Of a stretch of DNA of 64,000 nt, positions 16,412 through 28,461 are shown one piece after another. Source of the stretch: Thamnidium elegans (lineage: Eukaryota; Mucoromycota; Mucoromycetes; Mucorales; Mucoraceae). The stretch is taken from positions 275,501-339,500 of the forward strand of contig JAIXMG010000027.1 of NCBI GenBank assembly GCA_025201345.1, written 5' to 3'. Under the pieces are notes generated by a model that was not told where the DNA came from, made no database searches, and saw nothing but the letters and a program-made list of their open reading frames with translations. The position numbers were made by a program, and so were the translations under genes. How positions within the stretch are numbered: position 1 is the stretch's first letter; each line of letters starts with the position of its first letter.

Positions 16412-17782
16412 TACAGTAGTGGCTCTATTTAAAGGTGGAAGGGATCCATTCTTACATAGAACATACCCTTACATATAACAATGGAACAGGATAATTATGT
16501 ATAATACAAAATTGTTTTTTTAAATATATCTTTGATAAAAAAAATCAAAAACGTACTTTTTTGCTTTTTTTTCGATTTTCATTTTGGGAGTCAACCCCTT
16601 TTGTTTTTTGGCTAAAAATCACTCTTTTTTTAGAGATTACTCTGAATCCACTTTGACTTTATTTGTGAAAAAAACTAGCTATAATAAACCACTTTTTTAG
16701 ACGCTTCTAATCCATTTTAAACAAAAGTTTTAACATAAAAACTGAGAGAGTAACCACAGCTGAAAAATAACTTTTTTTTTTTTTTGGGACAAAAATGCCA
16801 CCCATATACGCGACGCGATTCTTCCCATTGTTTTATATTTTTGTGATTACTTGAAATTTAGTTTCGTGTTACTATTTTTTGTTATAGCAATGATTAAATA
16901 TCTTTAATATTCCTTAATATTCCTTTATAAATAAAAGTGCTATAATCAAAACTGAGCAAGAAAAAACACGCTTGAGTTAAACGGACATTTTAAGATCTGC
17001 TTAACTCAAATTTTAGCGAAAAAAAGTTTTTAAAAGGTGATTACTCGCCTAATGTTTTTAGTGAAAAAATGATTTTAGATACATTTGAAGCGCTCAAAAA
17101 AGTATTTTACGATCGTTATATTTTTTTTTACAAAGAATAAAAGCCTGTATCGGGAGTAGTCGTAAATAAATCACGAAAAAATTCCAAAAAAAAGGGGTCG
17201 ACCCCCCAAAATGATCAAAAATGGTCAAAAATGAATAACCAAAAAAAAAGTAGAAAAAATCAAGAAAAATATAGAGCAGCAAGCAGTCTCCAATATTTAA
17301 TGTTAAAAACAACATTCTAATGACTAGCTTTTACTATGCAACCTGGACAAAAGAATCATTTCCTGACTTTTTAATTATACAAAGAAAACACCTTATTTCA
17401 TTCATTGCTAAAATGACCATTCCTACAAGTAATGCCGAAACATTCATGTAAAAAAAAGTGTTTTAAAACGTACAATGGACGAAAAGCAATGTATTATAAA
17501 ACTTTACATAGTTCTCGAACTTGTCCAAGTTACTGTAAAGAAAATATGCTGCATATCTTTTTCTGCAAGAGCTCAAACATTAGCACCATTTCAAATTCTA
17601 TTAAATTTTATTGTTGCCAACTAAGAATACTTAGGCCTGCTACACTAGTTATTTCTGAATTTTGGATTTCATCCTTAAATCAAATAGAGGTAATAGTGGT
17701 GTTAAAGCGAGGGACTGAGAAATCCATTTTTAAAGAGAGCCTACCCTTAAATCGAACACCCTTATAAAGGGCCGCTACTGTA
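16412..17782. mobile_element. Tc1/mariner-like non-autonomous inverted-repeat element, copy A
   Basis: The element is bounded by TA dinucleotides (16412-16413 and 17781-17782). Its ends read CAGTAGTGGCTCTATTT on the left and, reverse-complemented, CAGTAGCGGCCCTTTAT on the right. Inside, a long imperfect inverted repeat pairs about 16500-16760 with about 17050-17320; both arms carry a GTC(A/G)ACCCCTTTT core. No transposase frame is intact. A related copy in the same orientation lies at about 43540-44732. TA target duplication and CAGT ends fit the Tc1/mariner superfamily; the exact family is unknown. Confidence 0.75.
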
Positions 17783-18453
17783 GTACGTTATCAGAGATAA
17801 CGATGTGAATTTCTAAACAATAACATTTGAATATCTTTTACCATATCAATTTATGTACGACAAAAATACGGAAATCAAAAAAATATGTAGTATTTTTTTT
17901 AATAATGCCAAGAGTATTGTGCATTTATATTAAGCTATCTAATAAGTGACCTGTACAGACTCGCGGCAATTTGATGGAGTCATATAATTCTAGTCTACAT
18001 AAGGTATTAAAGACATAGTTAAAGGGGAAAAGGAATATGAAGAAAGATTATTTTAATAACCGAATAGTTAATTCAAACAAAGTCATTACCACTACCTATC
18101 ACTCGTACATGCACGGTTAAATTATATAGTGAAGAATTAAGCTAAATGCTTCATATAAAGTTTTTCAAGATTGACTGCATCCCTTAAAGATTAAAAAATT
18201 TAAACGATTAATAGACTATTTTCAACTAATAAATACGTAAACCTCGGCATTACAAGCGTTATGGCAGTTCTTTCATTATATTTCTTCGCAGATCTCTTAC
18301 CTTCTATCTCTTGTTATGTAAGTTACGTCTAAACCAAAACTTTTTTTAATAAAGTTAAATAAGTAATATTTAAAGCGAATATCTTACTTATAATTTTTAG
18401 TCTTTTGTTACGAAACAAACATTCAAGTTAATACGTTTTTGAAATCTACTAGT
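17783..18453. other. Intergenic between element A and the crotonase gene
   Basis: No gene or motif is recognised. It presumably holds the promoter of the crotonase gene starting at 18454. Confidence 0.5.
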
Positions 18454-20244
18454 ATGAGTCAGTCTTTGGTGAACAGTCGTTTGGTAAGAAACCTTTATGG
18501 TATAATGGCCGTCTAGTTTAATTTTATTTTATTTAGCTTGGTCAATTATCTTTTCTCAAAAATAGTTCCGTCGAAGTAGGTATAGAAAGGTTGGCCGAGC
18601 TCCTGTATACTTAAACCATTTATAGAATTTTATCTTGACAGAAAAAAATAGAAATACACGCACAATAAAAATCAATCGTCCTAAAAAGCTTAATGCTTTC
18701 AACGTTTCTATGGTTGAGACAATGATACCTCTATTAAAGGTAAATCCTCGACATAAAAAGTCTACAGATTGGTTTTAATATCTTTTATCTAAGGAAATGG
18801 AAGCATCAGAGCAAGTAGACATTATATTTTTTCAAGGCGAGGGAATAGCTTTTAGTGCCGGGGCAGACATCAAAGGTAGATTAAAATTTCGAGCCTATTA
18901 CTGTATTGTAATTATAGCTAAAATATAACGTAAGTTATTGCCAATATGACAACATATCCTTCCGGAAGACAGGAGTTAGAATACTTTGTCGATATATATT
19001 TTAAGATGACTTATATGATTGGAACAATGAAAGTACCTTTTATCTCTTTCATGGATGGTCTTACAGGTAGTTAAATAAGTATAAATATATAGATTAATAA
19101 TAATATAGTATGTATACATATATATAATGAATACTCTGATAGTTGGCAGCGCTTGTAGTTTCTCTGCTCTTTCTCACTTTAGCATAGCTACGGAGAATAC
19201 AAAGATTAGTATTCCAGAAACACAAATAGGGCACTTTTGCGATGCAGGTTCGAACTTTTTTTTACCACGATTGAACGGAAATATCGGGAGGTATCTTGCA
19301 CTAACGGCGAAAACTCTCATGGCAGAAGACGTTTTGTAATAAAAATTATACTCATGGCTAACCTCTTAATAACCACTTTTTCTTTTCGTTTTAGATTTTC
19401 GGGATTAGCAACTCATTTTGTAGATTCCAGTCAATTACCCTACATCAAACAAAGTTTGATCGATCTTGACAATCCGAGTTATAATAATATTAGTGAAGTG
19501 ATTGAGAGATATTCTGTAAAACCGGACCACATTCCCACTAGCTATACTTTGCATGGAGAGAGAAGAAAAATAATTGACAGGTACAAATACACACCCATTT
19601 TTTTTATAAAGAAATCTTGTAGCTAATATACACCAGTTGTTTCCAATTCGATACAGTAGTGGAAATACTTGAAGCCTTACAAAAGGAAGGGTCTACATTT
19701 TCATTAGAAACGATTAACCAGATCAACCGAGGTTCACCAATTTCGGTGGCACTTACGTTAGAGCAATTACGAAGAGGATCGAAGTTATCATTAGCACAGT
19801 GTCTTATTATGGAGAATAAGTCCTGGAAAGTTGGTCCTGTACGTAGTAAAAATATATTATCATGGAAATTTAATTAATAACTATATATAGTTTGATAGTG
19901 ATTTTCGAGAAGGTGTCTATTCTACCATGGGTAAAGAACGAGCTCCTCAATGGTCTCGTACAAATTATTTCGCCGTAGACTTTAAAAAAGATATTATGGA
20001 TAGATATATCAATGCCGATATAAAGCAGACTTTATATTTGGAAGGCGATAAAAGAGAATTTTACTTTAATGCGCCTTATCGAGGGCGCGGACTACCAACG
20101 GAGGAAGAAATGAAACAAGTGAAATACGAAAGTAATTTAATAACAAACGAAGCTGTTATAGCTTGGTTTATCGATCGCTACAACAACAAATATGGAGTAA
20201 GACAAGAAGTTGAAGAAATTTTGAAGAAGTATCATAATCTATAA
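18454..20244 (+). CDS. 3-hydroxyisobutyryl-CoA hydrolase-like crotonase
   Basis: This family hydrolyses 3-hydroxyisobutyryl-CoA in valine breakdown, usually in mitochondria. Eight or so short exons assemble to about 440 residues. Core blocks are IKINRPKKLNAFNVSMVETM, the oxyanion-hole region GIAFSAGADIK, a VPFISFMDGLT stretch, and PETQIGHFCDAGSNFFLPRL, which keeps the Glu and Asp equivalent to the HIBCH catalytic pair. The C-terminal HIBCH-specific part (DTVVEILEALQKEG, LRRGSKLSLAQCL, DFREGVYSTMGKERAPQW) distinguishes it from enoyl-CoA hydratases. The start MSQSLVNSRL is the first ATG and is conserved in position in the decayed copy at 24875; there is no obvious mitochondrial presequence, so location is unsure. 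A mutated relative lies 4.6 kb downstream. Confidence 0.85.
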
Positions 20245-20899
20245 ATTATAATAAATTACTAGTATGAAATAAACTTGATCGTCTATCATTTTACACATTA
20301 TTGATAACTATAATACTTATACAAAAATATTCTTGATGTACGAATAAACGTATTCCGTTCCGTAGTGATGTACTATAATAAGCGATGTACATATGTCAAT
20401 TTAAAAAGTATCCGATACCAGTTAGCTTCATATTTTATTTCTTTAATTGAAAACAATACGTCAAAATCTTCCTTTGTTTATACCTCTCTTCCTCCCCTGC
20501 CCCCTCCCCTTTTTTCATCTCACAACTTTTTAAATTAAAAAAAGGGTACGAAGAGCGGATATTTTAGAATACGAAAATATGATAAGCTTAGCACATCATA
20601 TAGGTGACACAATAAAAACAAAGGTTATTGAATGAACCAGTACGTTCATCCGAAATCAAATCATGGGGTCATTTATATCGTCATAAATCAAGTACTACAT
20701 AATGACTTACAATGGGTGCCCCAGGTGTATTGAATAAGGCTATACCATTCGAATGATCTGAACGAACCTATCGAGTCTTACCGTGAGACTTGTTTTTTTA
20801 GTTATGCATTTTTCACTGGACCATTAATGCGGAGGGAAAATATTTAAAAGAAGCGCTCTTCTTTTTTTAATTTGTTCTTTATTTCACAAGAAAACATAA
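20245..20899. other. Intergenic before the sphingomyelinase-like gene
   Basis: It contains a C/T-rich stretch (20480-20520), which may be a promoter pyrimidine tract, and otherwise AT-rich sequence with no coding signal. Confidence 0.5.
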
Positions 20900-23173
20900 A
20901 TGAAATACATTTTATTACTATTTTTTATAACGCTTGTAAACTGCTTACAACAACAAACTCATTTTGATATCATAAAGACCGAGCAACAGCAGTTGGAAGA
21001 CCAACTAGTACATGCTGTAAATATACTGCTCGATCCTAAAGATCCCGACGATGCCAAAAAGAATTGCGATTCTTGTCTTTCAATATTAAGAATGACCAAG
21101 CGGTTTTGTTATTTCCCGGAAAGAATCCAATTGGCAGCTATGACAAATGTTTGTAAACGTAGTAAACAAGTAGATAATCAAGTGGTGAGTTAATTTTTTT
21201 TTTATAGTTGTGCATACATATTATATTACTACTATCCTAACTTTTTTATGTCAAAAAAAAAAAAAAAAGTGTGAGGGTTTAGTAAGAGAACAAGGACCTA
21301 TCATTCGTAAAGTTTTAAGGGTAAGTTCTAATTTATAGAGTAGGAAATATATGTACTTATTTTATCCATTAGACAATGGATATATCTGGCCGAGATGGAC
21401 ATTTACTTTGTGCCTCAGCCCTTAATTCATGTCCCTATCCAGGTATGTAATACAAAATCAAATTTGAATTTTAAACTAACAAGACAAAAAAAGATGTCAT
21501 ACCATGGGAGGTCCCATTTCCAAAACCAAAACCTGAACATCCCCATGTACATGAACCTAGTCATCAAACCATTGATGTAGTACATCTTAGTGATTGGCAT
21601 GTCGATCCCGAATATGAAGTAAAGTAATAATATATAGGCTTGAAATAAAGATGACTAATATAAAATAACAGGAAGGCATGGAAACAAAATGTGATAAACC
21701 TATTTGTTGCAGAAGAGAATACACTGATAGTAAACATATTGTAAAGAAAGCTTCTCGTTGGGGGGAATTCGAATGTGATTCACCTTTATCATTAATCGAA
21801 TCCATGTTGGAGTATATACCTAAGGCTATCTCAAATACATCATTTGCTATCTTAACTGGCGATATACCACCACATGAAGTTTGGGATACACTACCAGTAT
21901 CTAAAGCTCAAGTGATCCAAGATGCTTCTTATGCATTACTTCACGCACACTTTGATTCACCTTTTTTCATAGATTCCAAGTTATATCCAGCTATTGGAAA
22001 CCATGAGTCAGCACCAACCAACTTATTTCCATTAAAAGATTCCAAATTACCTGGGGGAAAGAAGCATGAAGATCTTAACATGAAATGGCTATACACTGCA
22101 TTGGCAGAGAATTGGAAAGGCTGGATTGACTCTCGGTATCTTCCTAGTGTACATAAAAACAGTGGTAGTTACGTCAGTCATCCTTTACATGGATTAAAGC
22201 TTATTAGTATCAATACCAATTTTTGTTATAATTTAAATTGGTGGTTATATCAGCGCCCTACACAAAAAGACCCTAATGGTGTTTTAGCTTGGTTAATTAG
22301 TCATTTACAAAGAGCAGAAGATGCTAAACAAAAAGTTTGGATTATTGGTCATACACCACCTGGTGATTCTGCTTGTTTTCACGATTATTCCAACTATTTT
22401 TACCAAATTGTAAATAGATATGCTCCTCATGTGATATCTGGTCAATTCTATGGACATACACACAGGTAATAACAGTACGATAACATATATCAATCTAAGG
22501 TACTCATATATAATTTAATAGAGACGAATTTCAAATATTTTACAAAGCTGATTCACAAGAAGCTGAAGACGCCATCTCTATTGCTTATTTGGCTCCTTCT
22601 ATAACCCCTTTTCCTAATCTGAATCCTGGATTTCGGTTAGTGTGCTAATATTATTTTATAAAATGGCTAGTTATTAATACTATATATATCACGTATAGTT
22701 CTTATTCTGTCGACACTGGTACTTTCGAAGTAGTAGATTCACATACATTCATCGCAGATTTAAATCAGTCCATTGTGTGGGATAAAGAACTTGTAAGTAC
22801 ACATAAAAATATATCAGCTCATATATATTAAACACGTATTATCTAGAATTGGCATAAGGAATACTCTGCTCAAGAACTATATCAATCATCAGACAATAAG
22901 TATAAGCCGTTATCTCCATCTTGGTGGCACACAGTCAGTGAAGAGATGGAACTAAACGATAATATATTTGATTTATATTGGTTCAACAGATATAAACAAT
23001 CTCCCATGACTCCACTTTGTGACGAAGTATGTCGTATCAATACCATTTGTACTATTCGAGCAGGTAAATCTGAGTATCGGTGCGATTATTTACCGGATTA
23101 TCCAACCAATAGACCTATTATATTGAATGTTACTGAAGAAGAAGCTTGCGGAATACAGATATTAGCCAAATAA
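20900..23173 (+). CDS. Secreted acid sphingomyelinase-like phosphodiesterase
   Basis: This is a calcineurin-like metallophosphoesterase of the acid sphingomyelinase family, expected to cleave phosphodiesters in the vacuole, wall or outside the cell. Residues 1-16 (MKYILLLFFITLVNCL) are a signal peptide. A Cys-rich saposin-B region follows (~25-130; CDSCLSILRMTKRFC, ASALNSCPYP). Metal-binding motifs are DWHVDPEYE, GDIPPHEVW, IGNHES, IIGHTPPGDS and YGHTHR, in the canonical order. The C-terminal region is also Cys-containing (CDEVCRINTICTIR). There are several short introns; the largest exon is 21678-22469. The stop at 23173 lies only 50 bp before the ATG5 start on the same strand. Substrate is inferred from the family only. 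Confidence 0.9.
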
Positions 23174-23223
23174 ACTTAAAATTTATGCAATATTATGTTT
23201 TTTTACTTTTTCTTTTTTATATA

Positions 23224-24398
23224 ATGTCTTTATTTGATTCAGAAATCTCAAAGAGTATATGGAATGGTAAGATTCCGATAAAAATATGTCTCGACACAAC
23301 AGAAACAGATGTTTATGGTATCGAGAAAACGTGGGATCCAATTTATGTAAAGAAAGTTTTTTCATTTTGTTTGAATGCGAGCTCATCTGTTTTTTTTTTT
23401 AAAAAAACTTCATCTCTTATAGCTCGAAGTACCGAGATGTTCTTACCTACCTTTAATCACAAAACAAATACAACAAACATTAACTAGTCTCGGTATGAAA
23501 GTATCTGAAGAAGCTTTTGCTTCTGTTTGGTACCAAGATTCGAATAGACAACCTTTAAAATGGTAGGGTAGATTACGAAACTCTTTTTTTTTTGTAGCAA
23601 TTGCTTTAACATTTGTGATAAAGGCACTATCCTATAGGATTATTATTTGATTTATACTCAAATCTAGAGTCATTACCTTGGTCTTTGACACTTCGTTTTA
23701 AAGATTTACCAACTGATATCTTATTATTGAAACCTACTCCTGAAACCATGCAAGAAATGTTCATGTCTATGGTAAAAGAGGTAACACCAAAAAATACTAA
23801 TGCTTCTGTAAAAAAAATAGGGTCACTTAACAAATTGGTTAGGCAGATTTTCTTCGTAATGGTACAACTAAAAAAGTGATGAATCTTAGTAAACGCGATC
23901 AATCCCAATTATGGCGATCGTTAGCATCTGGTAAGTTTAAAAAGTATACATACTAGATATCAAAGGAAGTAAAATGAGAATATCATAGATCATTACGATG
24001 ACTTTTGGACAGTAAATAGACAACTTGTAGAATTCTCAAATAACAACCTTCGAAATATACCTTTCAGGATTTATTTACCTGACAACTGCCCTGTCATACA
24101 AGAGTTAGTATCATTTTATGGAGATTCAGGTAAGAAGAGATTATATTTAGAAGGCCAAAGAAAAAAAAAAAGTCTAAATAAGGGATTGGTAATAGAAAAA
24201 GAGGCTATTCCAACTATGGAAGATATTCTGAGAAAGGCGGTACCGGAATTATTGGAGGAGGAAACTTTGAAAGCAATTACAGTTATCGTACACGGCATTG
24301 AGATACCTCTGGATACACCGATGAATTGGGCTTACGAAAACTTGTCGTTTCCTGATAATTTTCTTCATATTGTTATTTTGTCCAAAAAAAGTACATAA
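23224..24398 (+). CDS. ATG5: Autophagy protein ATG5
   Basis: ATG5 is conjugated to ATG12 and, with ATG16, acts as the E3-like complex for ATG8 lipidation at the phagophore. Motifs in order are SIWNGKIPIKICL, VPRCSYLPL, PLKWHYPIGLLFDLY, LPWSLTLRF, MVKEADFLRNG (the Lys equivalent to the ATG12 acceptor is present), DQSQLWRSL, IPFRIYLP and the C-terminal PLDTPMNWAYENLSFPDNFLHI. Five or six exons are needed. The ATG at 23224 starts MSLFDSEISKSIWNGK, the expected N-terminus; upstream in-frame sequence is low-complexity and runs into the preceding gene's 3' end. Length (about 300 aa) fits the family. Confidence 0.93.
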
Positions 24399-24874
24399 AT
24401 ACAACCGCTATTTTTATGCATATTTATTTTGAGTATAAAAAAGTGTACTGCTTCGTTTGGTAAAACTAAAAAATGACGACAATCCAAAAACTTTTAAATA
24501 TTAACTTAAAAGGGATAATGCTAAGTACAAATAGGCAGATGTATTTAAAGGACTCCTTATAATTCTTTATAGGAGGGTCTATAAAAGTGTACTGTAGTAT
24601 TCCATATTCTATACTCAAAAAAAGAACAAATATGCGGCATCTGTATTTTCTACCACTATAAAGTATACACATGAGGTTTATTTTATTAAGAGTAAAAAAA
24701 AAAAGCTTTAATACATATGTTGCTTAATATATATTACTGATAAAATTTAAGAGATAAGTTTCTACATTTGTTACATGTCGTTTTACTTCTGCATTCTGTG
24801 TATACATATTACTGAATAATCTAATATAAATACGTTGTTACAATGAGATCGATTATTTTCCTTACCTGGTTACA
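24399..24874. other. Intergenic after ATG5
   Basis: AT-rich, no gene. A near-perfect palindrome CTCCTTATAATTCTTTATAGGAG lies around 24553-24576 (written here split: CTCCTTATAA, TTC, TTTATAGGAG), and AAAAGTGTACTG occurs twice (about 24439 and 24587). Confidence 0.5.
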
Positions 24875-25997
24875 ATGACCAAATCTACCAGTAAAACAAC
24901 TTCGGTGGTTCAAGACCGTTTGGTAAAGGGACCTTTATCCTATTGAAGAAAAGAAACACTACAACTAATTTCATTTAGCTTACTCAATTGTCGTTTCTAA
25001 AAAGCAGTTCAGATAAGATATATAAATAAAGAACCACCTTTTCTAAAACTAAAACTCTGTAACTGATAGGAATCTACCATACTAACAAAAAGTGTTAATA
25101 ATGTACACATCATGCTATTAAATCGCCCTAAACAACTCAATGCATTTAATTATCTTATGGTTGATACCATGTTTATTCACTTTAAAGTAGTTAACATACC
25201 ATTTCATTAGTCAAGAAATTAAGTATAACAGTGATCTTTATTATCTAGGAATGGGAAAAATCAGAGAGCGTCAATATGATAACTTTGAAAGGTCAAGGTG
25301 GTGTTTTCGGCGCTGGAGAAAAAAGAGAGACTATCAATAGGTAAGAGCATCTACAACTAAAAAACACTTTACTAACTTTATAATCGAAATATTAGATGTT
25401 TCCAGTTTGACACAGTTGCCGAAATAATTGAAGCTTTACATAAAGAGGGGTCTATTTTTTCTTTAGAAACAATCAAACAAATCTGTAAAGGATCTCCTGT
25501 TTCCGTAACGCTAACATTAGAACAGATGCGTAGAGGAGCGAAACTATCATTATCACAATGTCTTTTTAGGGAACATAAATCATGGCACGTATCAAAGGTA
25601 TGTAAAGCAATTACTTGTCTACAACAATATTAAATATTCTTTGTAGAATGAACCTGACGTTCACGAAGGCATTTCATCCGTAATCTATAAAAAATCTTCC
25701 CGATGGTCTCGCCTAAATTACACAAACATTGATTTTGAAATTGATATTTTGGAGAAGTACATTGATGCTGATGTAGAAAAAGCTCTAAAAGTTACTAGCG
25801 ATAAAAAAGATTGTTATTTAACTACCCAAGGTCGTAAATTTGGCTTACCTACAGGGGAAGAAGTAAGACGAGCATGGCGCAAAAACAACTTGGACTCAGA
25901 TGAAAGTATTGTCTTTTGGTTTATCCATCGACGCAATAACAAGTACGGCGTCGCCGAGGAAGTTAAAGAGATCTTGGCTCAAGAGAAAAACATATAG
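24875..25997 (+). pseudogene. Truncated HIBCH-like crotonase paralogue lacking its catalytic core
   Basis: Exon order matches the crotonase at 18454: an N-terminal exon (MTKSTSKTTSVVQDRL), then LTQLSFLKSSS, a block NVHIMLLNRPKQLNAFN, and a C-terminal half (DTVAEIIEALHKEG, MRRGAKLSLSQCL, RRNNKYGVAEEVKEIL) roughly two-thirds identical by eye. Two faults are visible. At about 25018 the splice donor found in the intact copy is absent, so reading continues into TAA at 25027-25029. At about 25315-25320 the sequence jumps in frame from GVFGAG straight to the GEKRETINR segment, deleting the region with both catalytic acids. The C-terminal exons remain open, so a short product from an internal start is conceivable. 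Pseudogene is the simplest reading. Confidence 0.7.
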
Positions 25998-26426
25998 TAT
26001 ACGTAATCATATAAATTATATCCGAATCAAACTTAATAAACACTTGAACTCTTGATGTACACAAAAAACTGACTCAAATTATTTAATTATAGCATGTACA
26101 TATCAAAATGGAGGAAGGAGGAAATGATGCATTTTAAATAAACCTTATTAAAAATAGCGTTAAATGAAATCGCGATACAAATCCATGTAAAATAATAACC
26201 CAAACTTACTATATACAGCACAATGCAATCAAGTTTATAACCCGACATATGTACCTTGTCTTAAATTACCATCATTTAAACAAAAATCACGAAACTTTTT
26301 CATAAGACTCATACATAAAAGTGAAATTTTATTTAGAATTCCAAACACACACGCCATATTTAAACCGAACTACAATAAAAACTCTCCTAAACCAAAAATT
26401 AACTTCAAATTTTTATTCTGTATATA
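25998..26426. other. Convergent 3' intergenic region
   Basis: This lies between the crotonase remnant (plus) and Trs85 (minus). It is AT-rich with nothing recognisable. Confidence 0.5.
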
Positions 26427-28426
26427 TTAAACAACAATTGCTGTAATAAGTTGAGGTAAACTAGGCTGATGTACAAAGACTTCGGAATCTTCTTTATCGT
26501 CCGTCCTTACAGTTAGCTTCCACCTATTGACATCGTACACACCCGGTAACTGAAAGGTAGCGAACGCATCTAAACTTAACTTTTCATCAGGTTTTAAAGT
26601 TCCTGTAAACACAGTAGAACCAGTCCAATGAAAAGGAAATATATTTAATGAATTTTTGGAAGGTATTTGTTTACCTGATTTATCAGACCAAGGTAAAAGT
26701 TCCAATGTATATTTGCTAGTTCTATTCCAAGAACAATTTTGTAAAGTAATACGGATTGGTACCTTTAAAAGTCTACAACATAGAAATTTCAGTAAAACAA
26801 ATAATAATAATAAAAAAAAATGTTGCTCTTACCCTTGTTGATCAAAGTTATGCGCAAGTTTATCAGCACAAGACACCATCAACTTAATAGGGCTTTCATC
26901 CTTAAGTGTTCGATTGCGAGTAAGACTGTTTACCAGTAACGCTCTTTCTTTGGCAGTAGCTTCAAACATGGTACGCGTATTAGCCTTACTACTCGTATCC
27001 AGGGTACCTTGGAATGGATTTTGCTGTACGCCAAGATTAACCCCAATAATATAATGATGTCCATGACGCTTCATTTGTGGAATATCCCAATACAGCGTTA
27101 AATCCACATCCCCAGAATTATACAATGTGAAAAGTGATCCGTATCTTTCATGAGAGATATTAGGAAATTGTCCTTCTAAATTTCCTTGTCTCCAATGCAT
27201 ACGAGAATTCAATGCAAAAGTTTTCAAAGGTGATATATCAAATGGAATTTCGTTTTCTCTCTAACGGGACAGAAAAAAAAGTTAACGGCAATATAAATAC
27301 TAGTAAAAAAAAAAAACTTACAAAAGAAAGCTTGTTTAAATTCAATTGAATAGGTGGAGGTTTAGCTTTAATTTTGGTCTCTGGCACATTATTCAATAGA
27401 GCGCCCAACGCATTGGAAGTCCATTTCTCAGGGCACGAGGTGTCCATGGTATCCGACTTTTTAATCTTGTAATAAGCAAACGTAGTTTGTCTAGGCGGAA
27501 TCACTGTCTTTTCCTGTACATCCTGTGCAGAGGTTAAGTCGATACTAAGCGGTGCAATTGTCCACATAGGACTAGTTGCCGTCAACTGTGTTAGATCAAA
27601 ATTGGCCACGGTTTGTAAATTCTCAATTTCAATACCCAGTATATACTCATTTACAGCAGTTGTACTTGGTCTTGTGAACGCATTGATCTTTAACGAAGGT
27701 AAAACCTGTACATGTACAGTGTATCGCAACGTACGATGCGCAATCATATCGTTATCTTCATCAGACTGATATGAAAATAAAAACTTGAAGGTGTGCTTTC
27801 CAATGCGATCACCACGCACCCATAATGGAACCAATGTAGTTTCTCCTGGGTTTACCACACCATGCTCATTACTTTCTTCCCCCTTTTTACCAGGCAAAGG
27901 AATAGAAATCACACTAGCATCAAACAATTGATTATTCAATTCAAGTCTTGTGCTTGTATTAGATTTGGAAGCTACAAAAAAAAAAACATTTTAATAAAAC
28001 ATTAAAAATAAAATGACTTTTTTTTTTACCGTAAATATCTTTATCCATTTCTTCAGGATTTCCAACACATATAAAACTAGGATGACTAGACTTTAACCGA
28101 AGTCCAGTTAACCCTTTATGTCCCTTATTATTAATTTCAAGTACGGTCTGTACCACTTCGCCAGACAAAATAGTTTCAGGAACATGATGAAAGTTTAAAT
28201 CAAGTAAAGGCATGGGAGAAGTTACCAAGATATCAAGCGATCGATCCGGTGCATGCACGACTGACATCATTTCTTCTTTGGTCTTATTGAGTCTCTTGCC
28301 CTTTTTATGGAACGGTCTAAACGTATGTACTAGTTCATTCAAAGTATAGTGCAATCCATTCACTTGGACACTACCTTCATGACGAGGTACCATAGCCAAA
28401 TTAATCTAACAAGAATCCTTTACATC

Positions 28427-28461
<35 letters not shown>

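Noticed and set aside
17432..17767. 111-codon open frame (Cys-rich start MPKHSCKKKCF)
   Set aside because: It lies inside the right part of inverted-repeat element A, and the related copy B does not keep the frame open.
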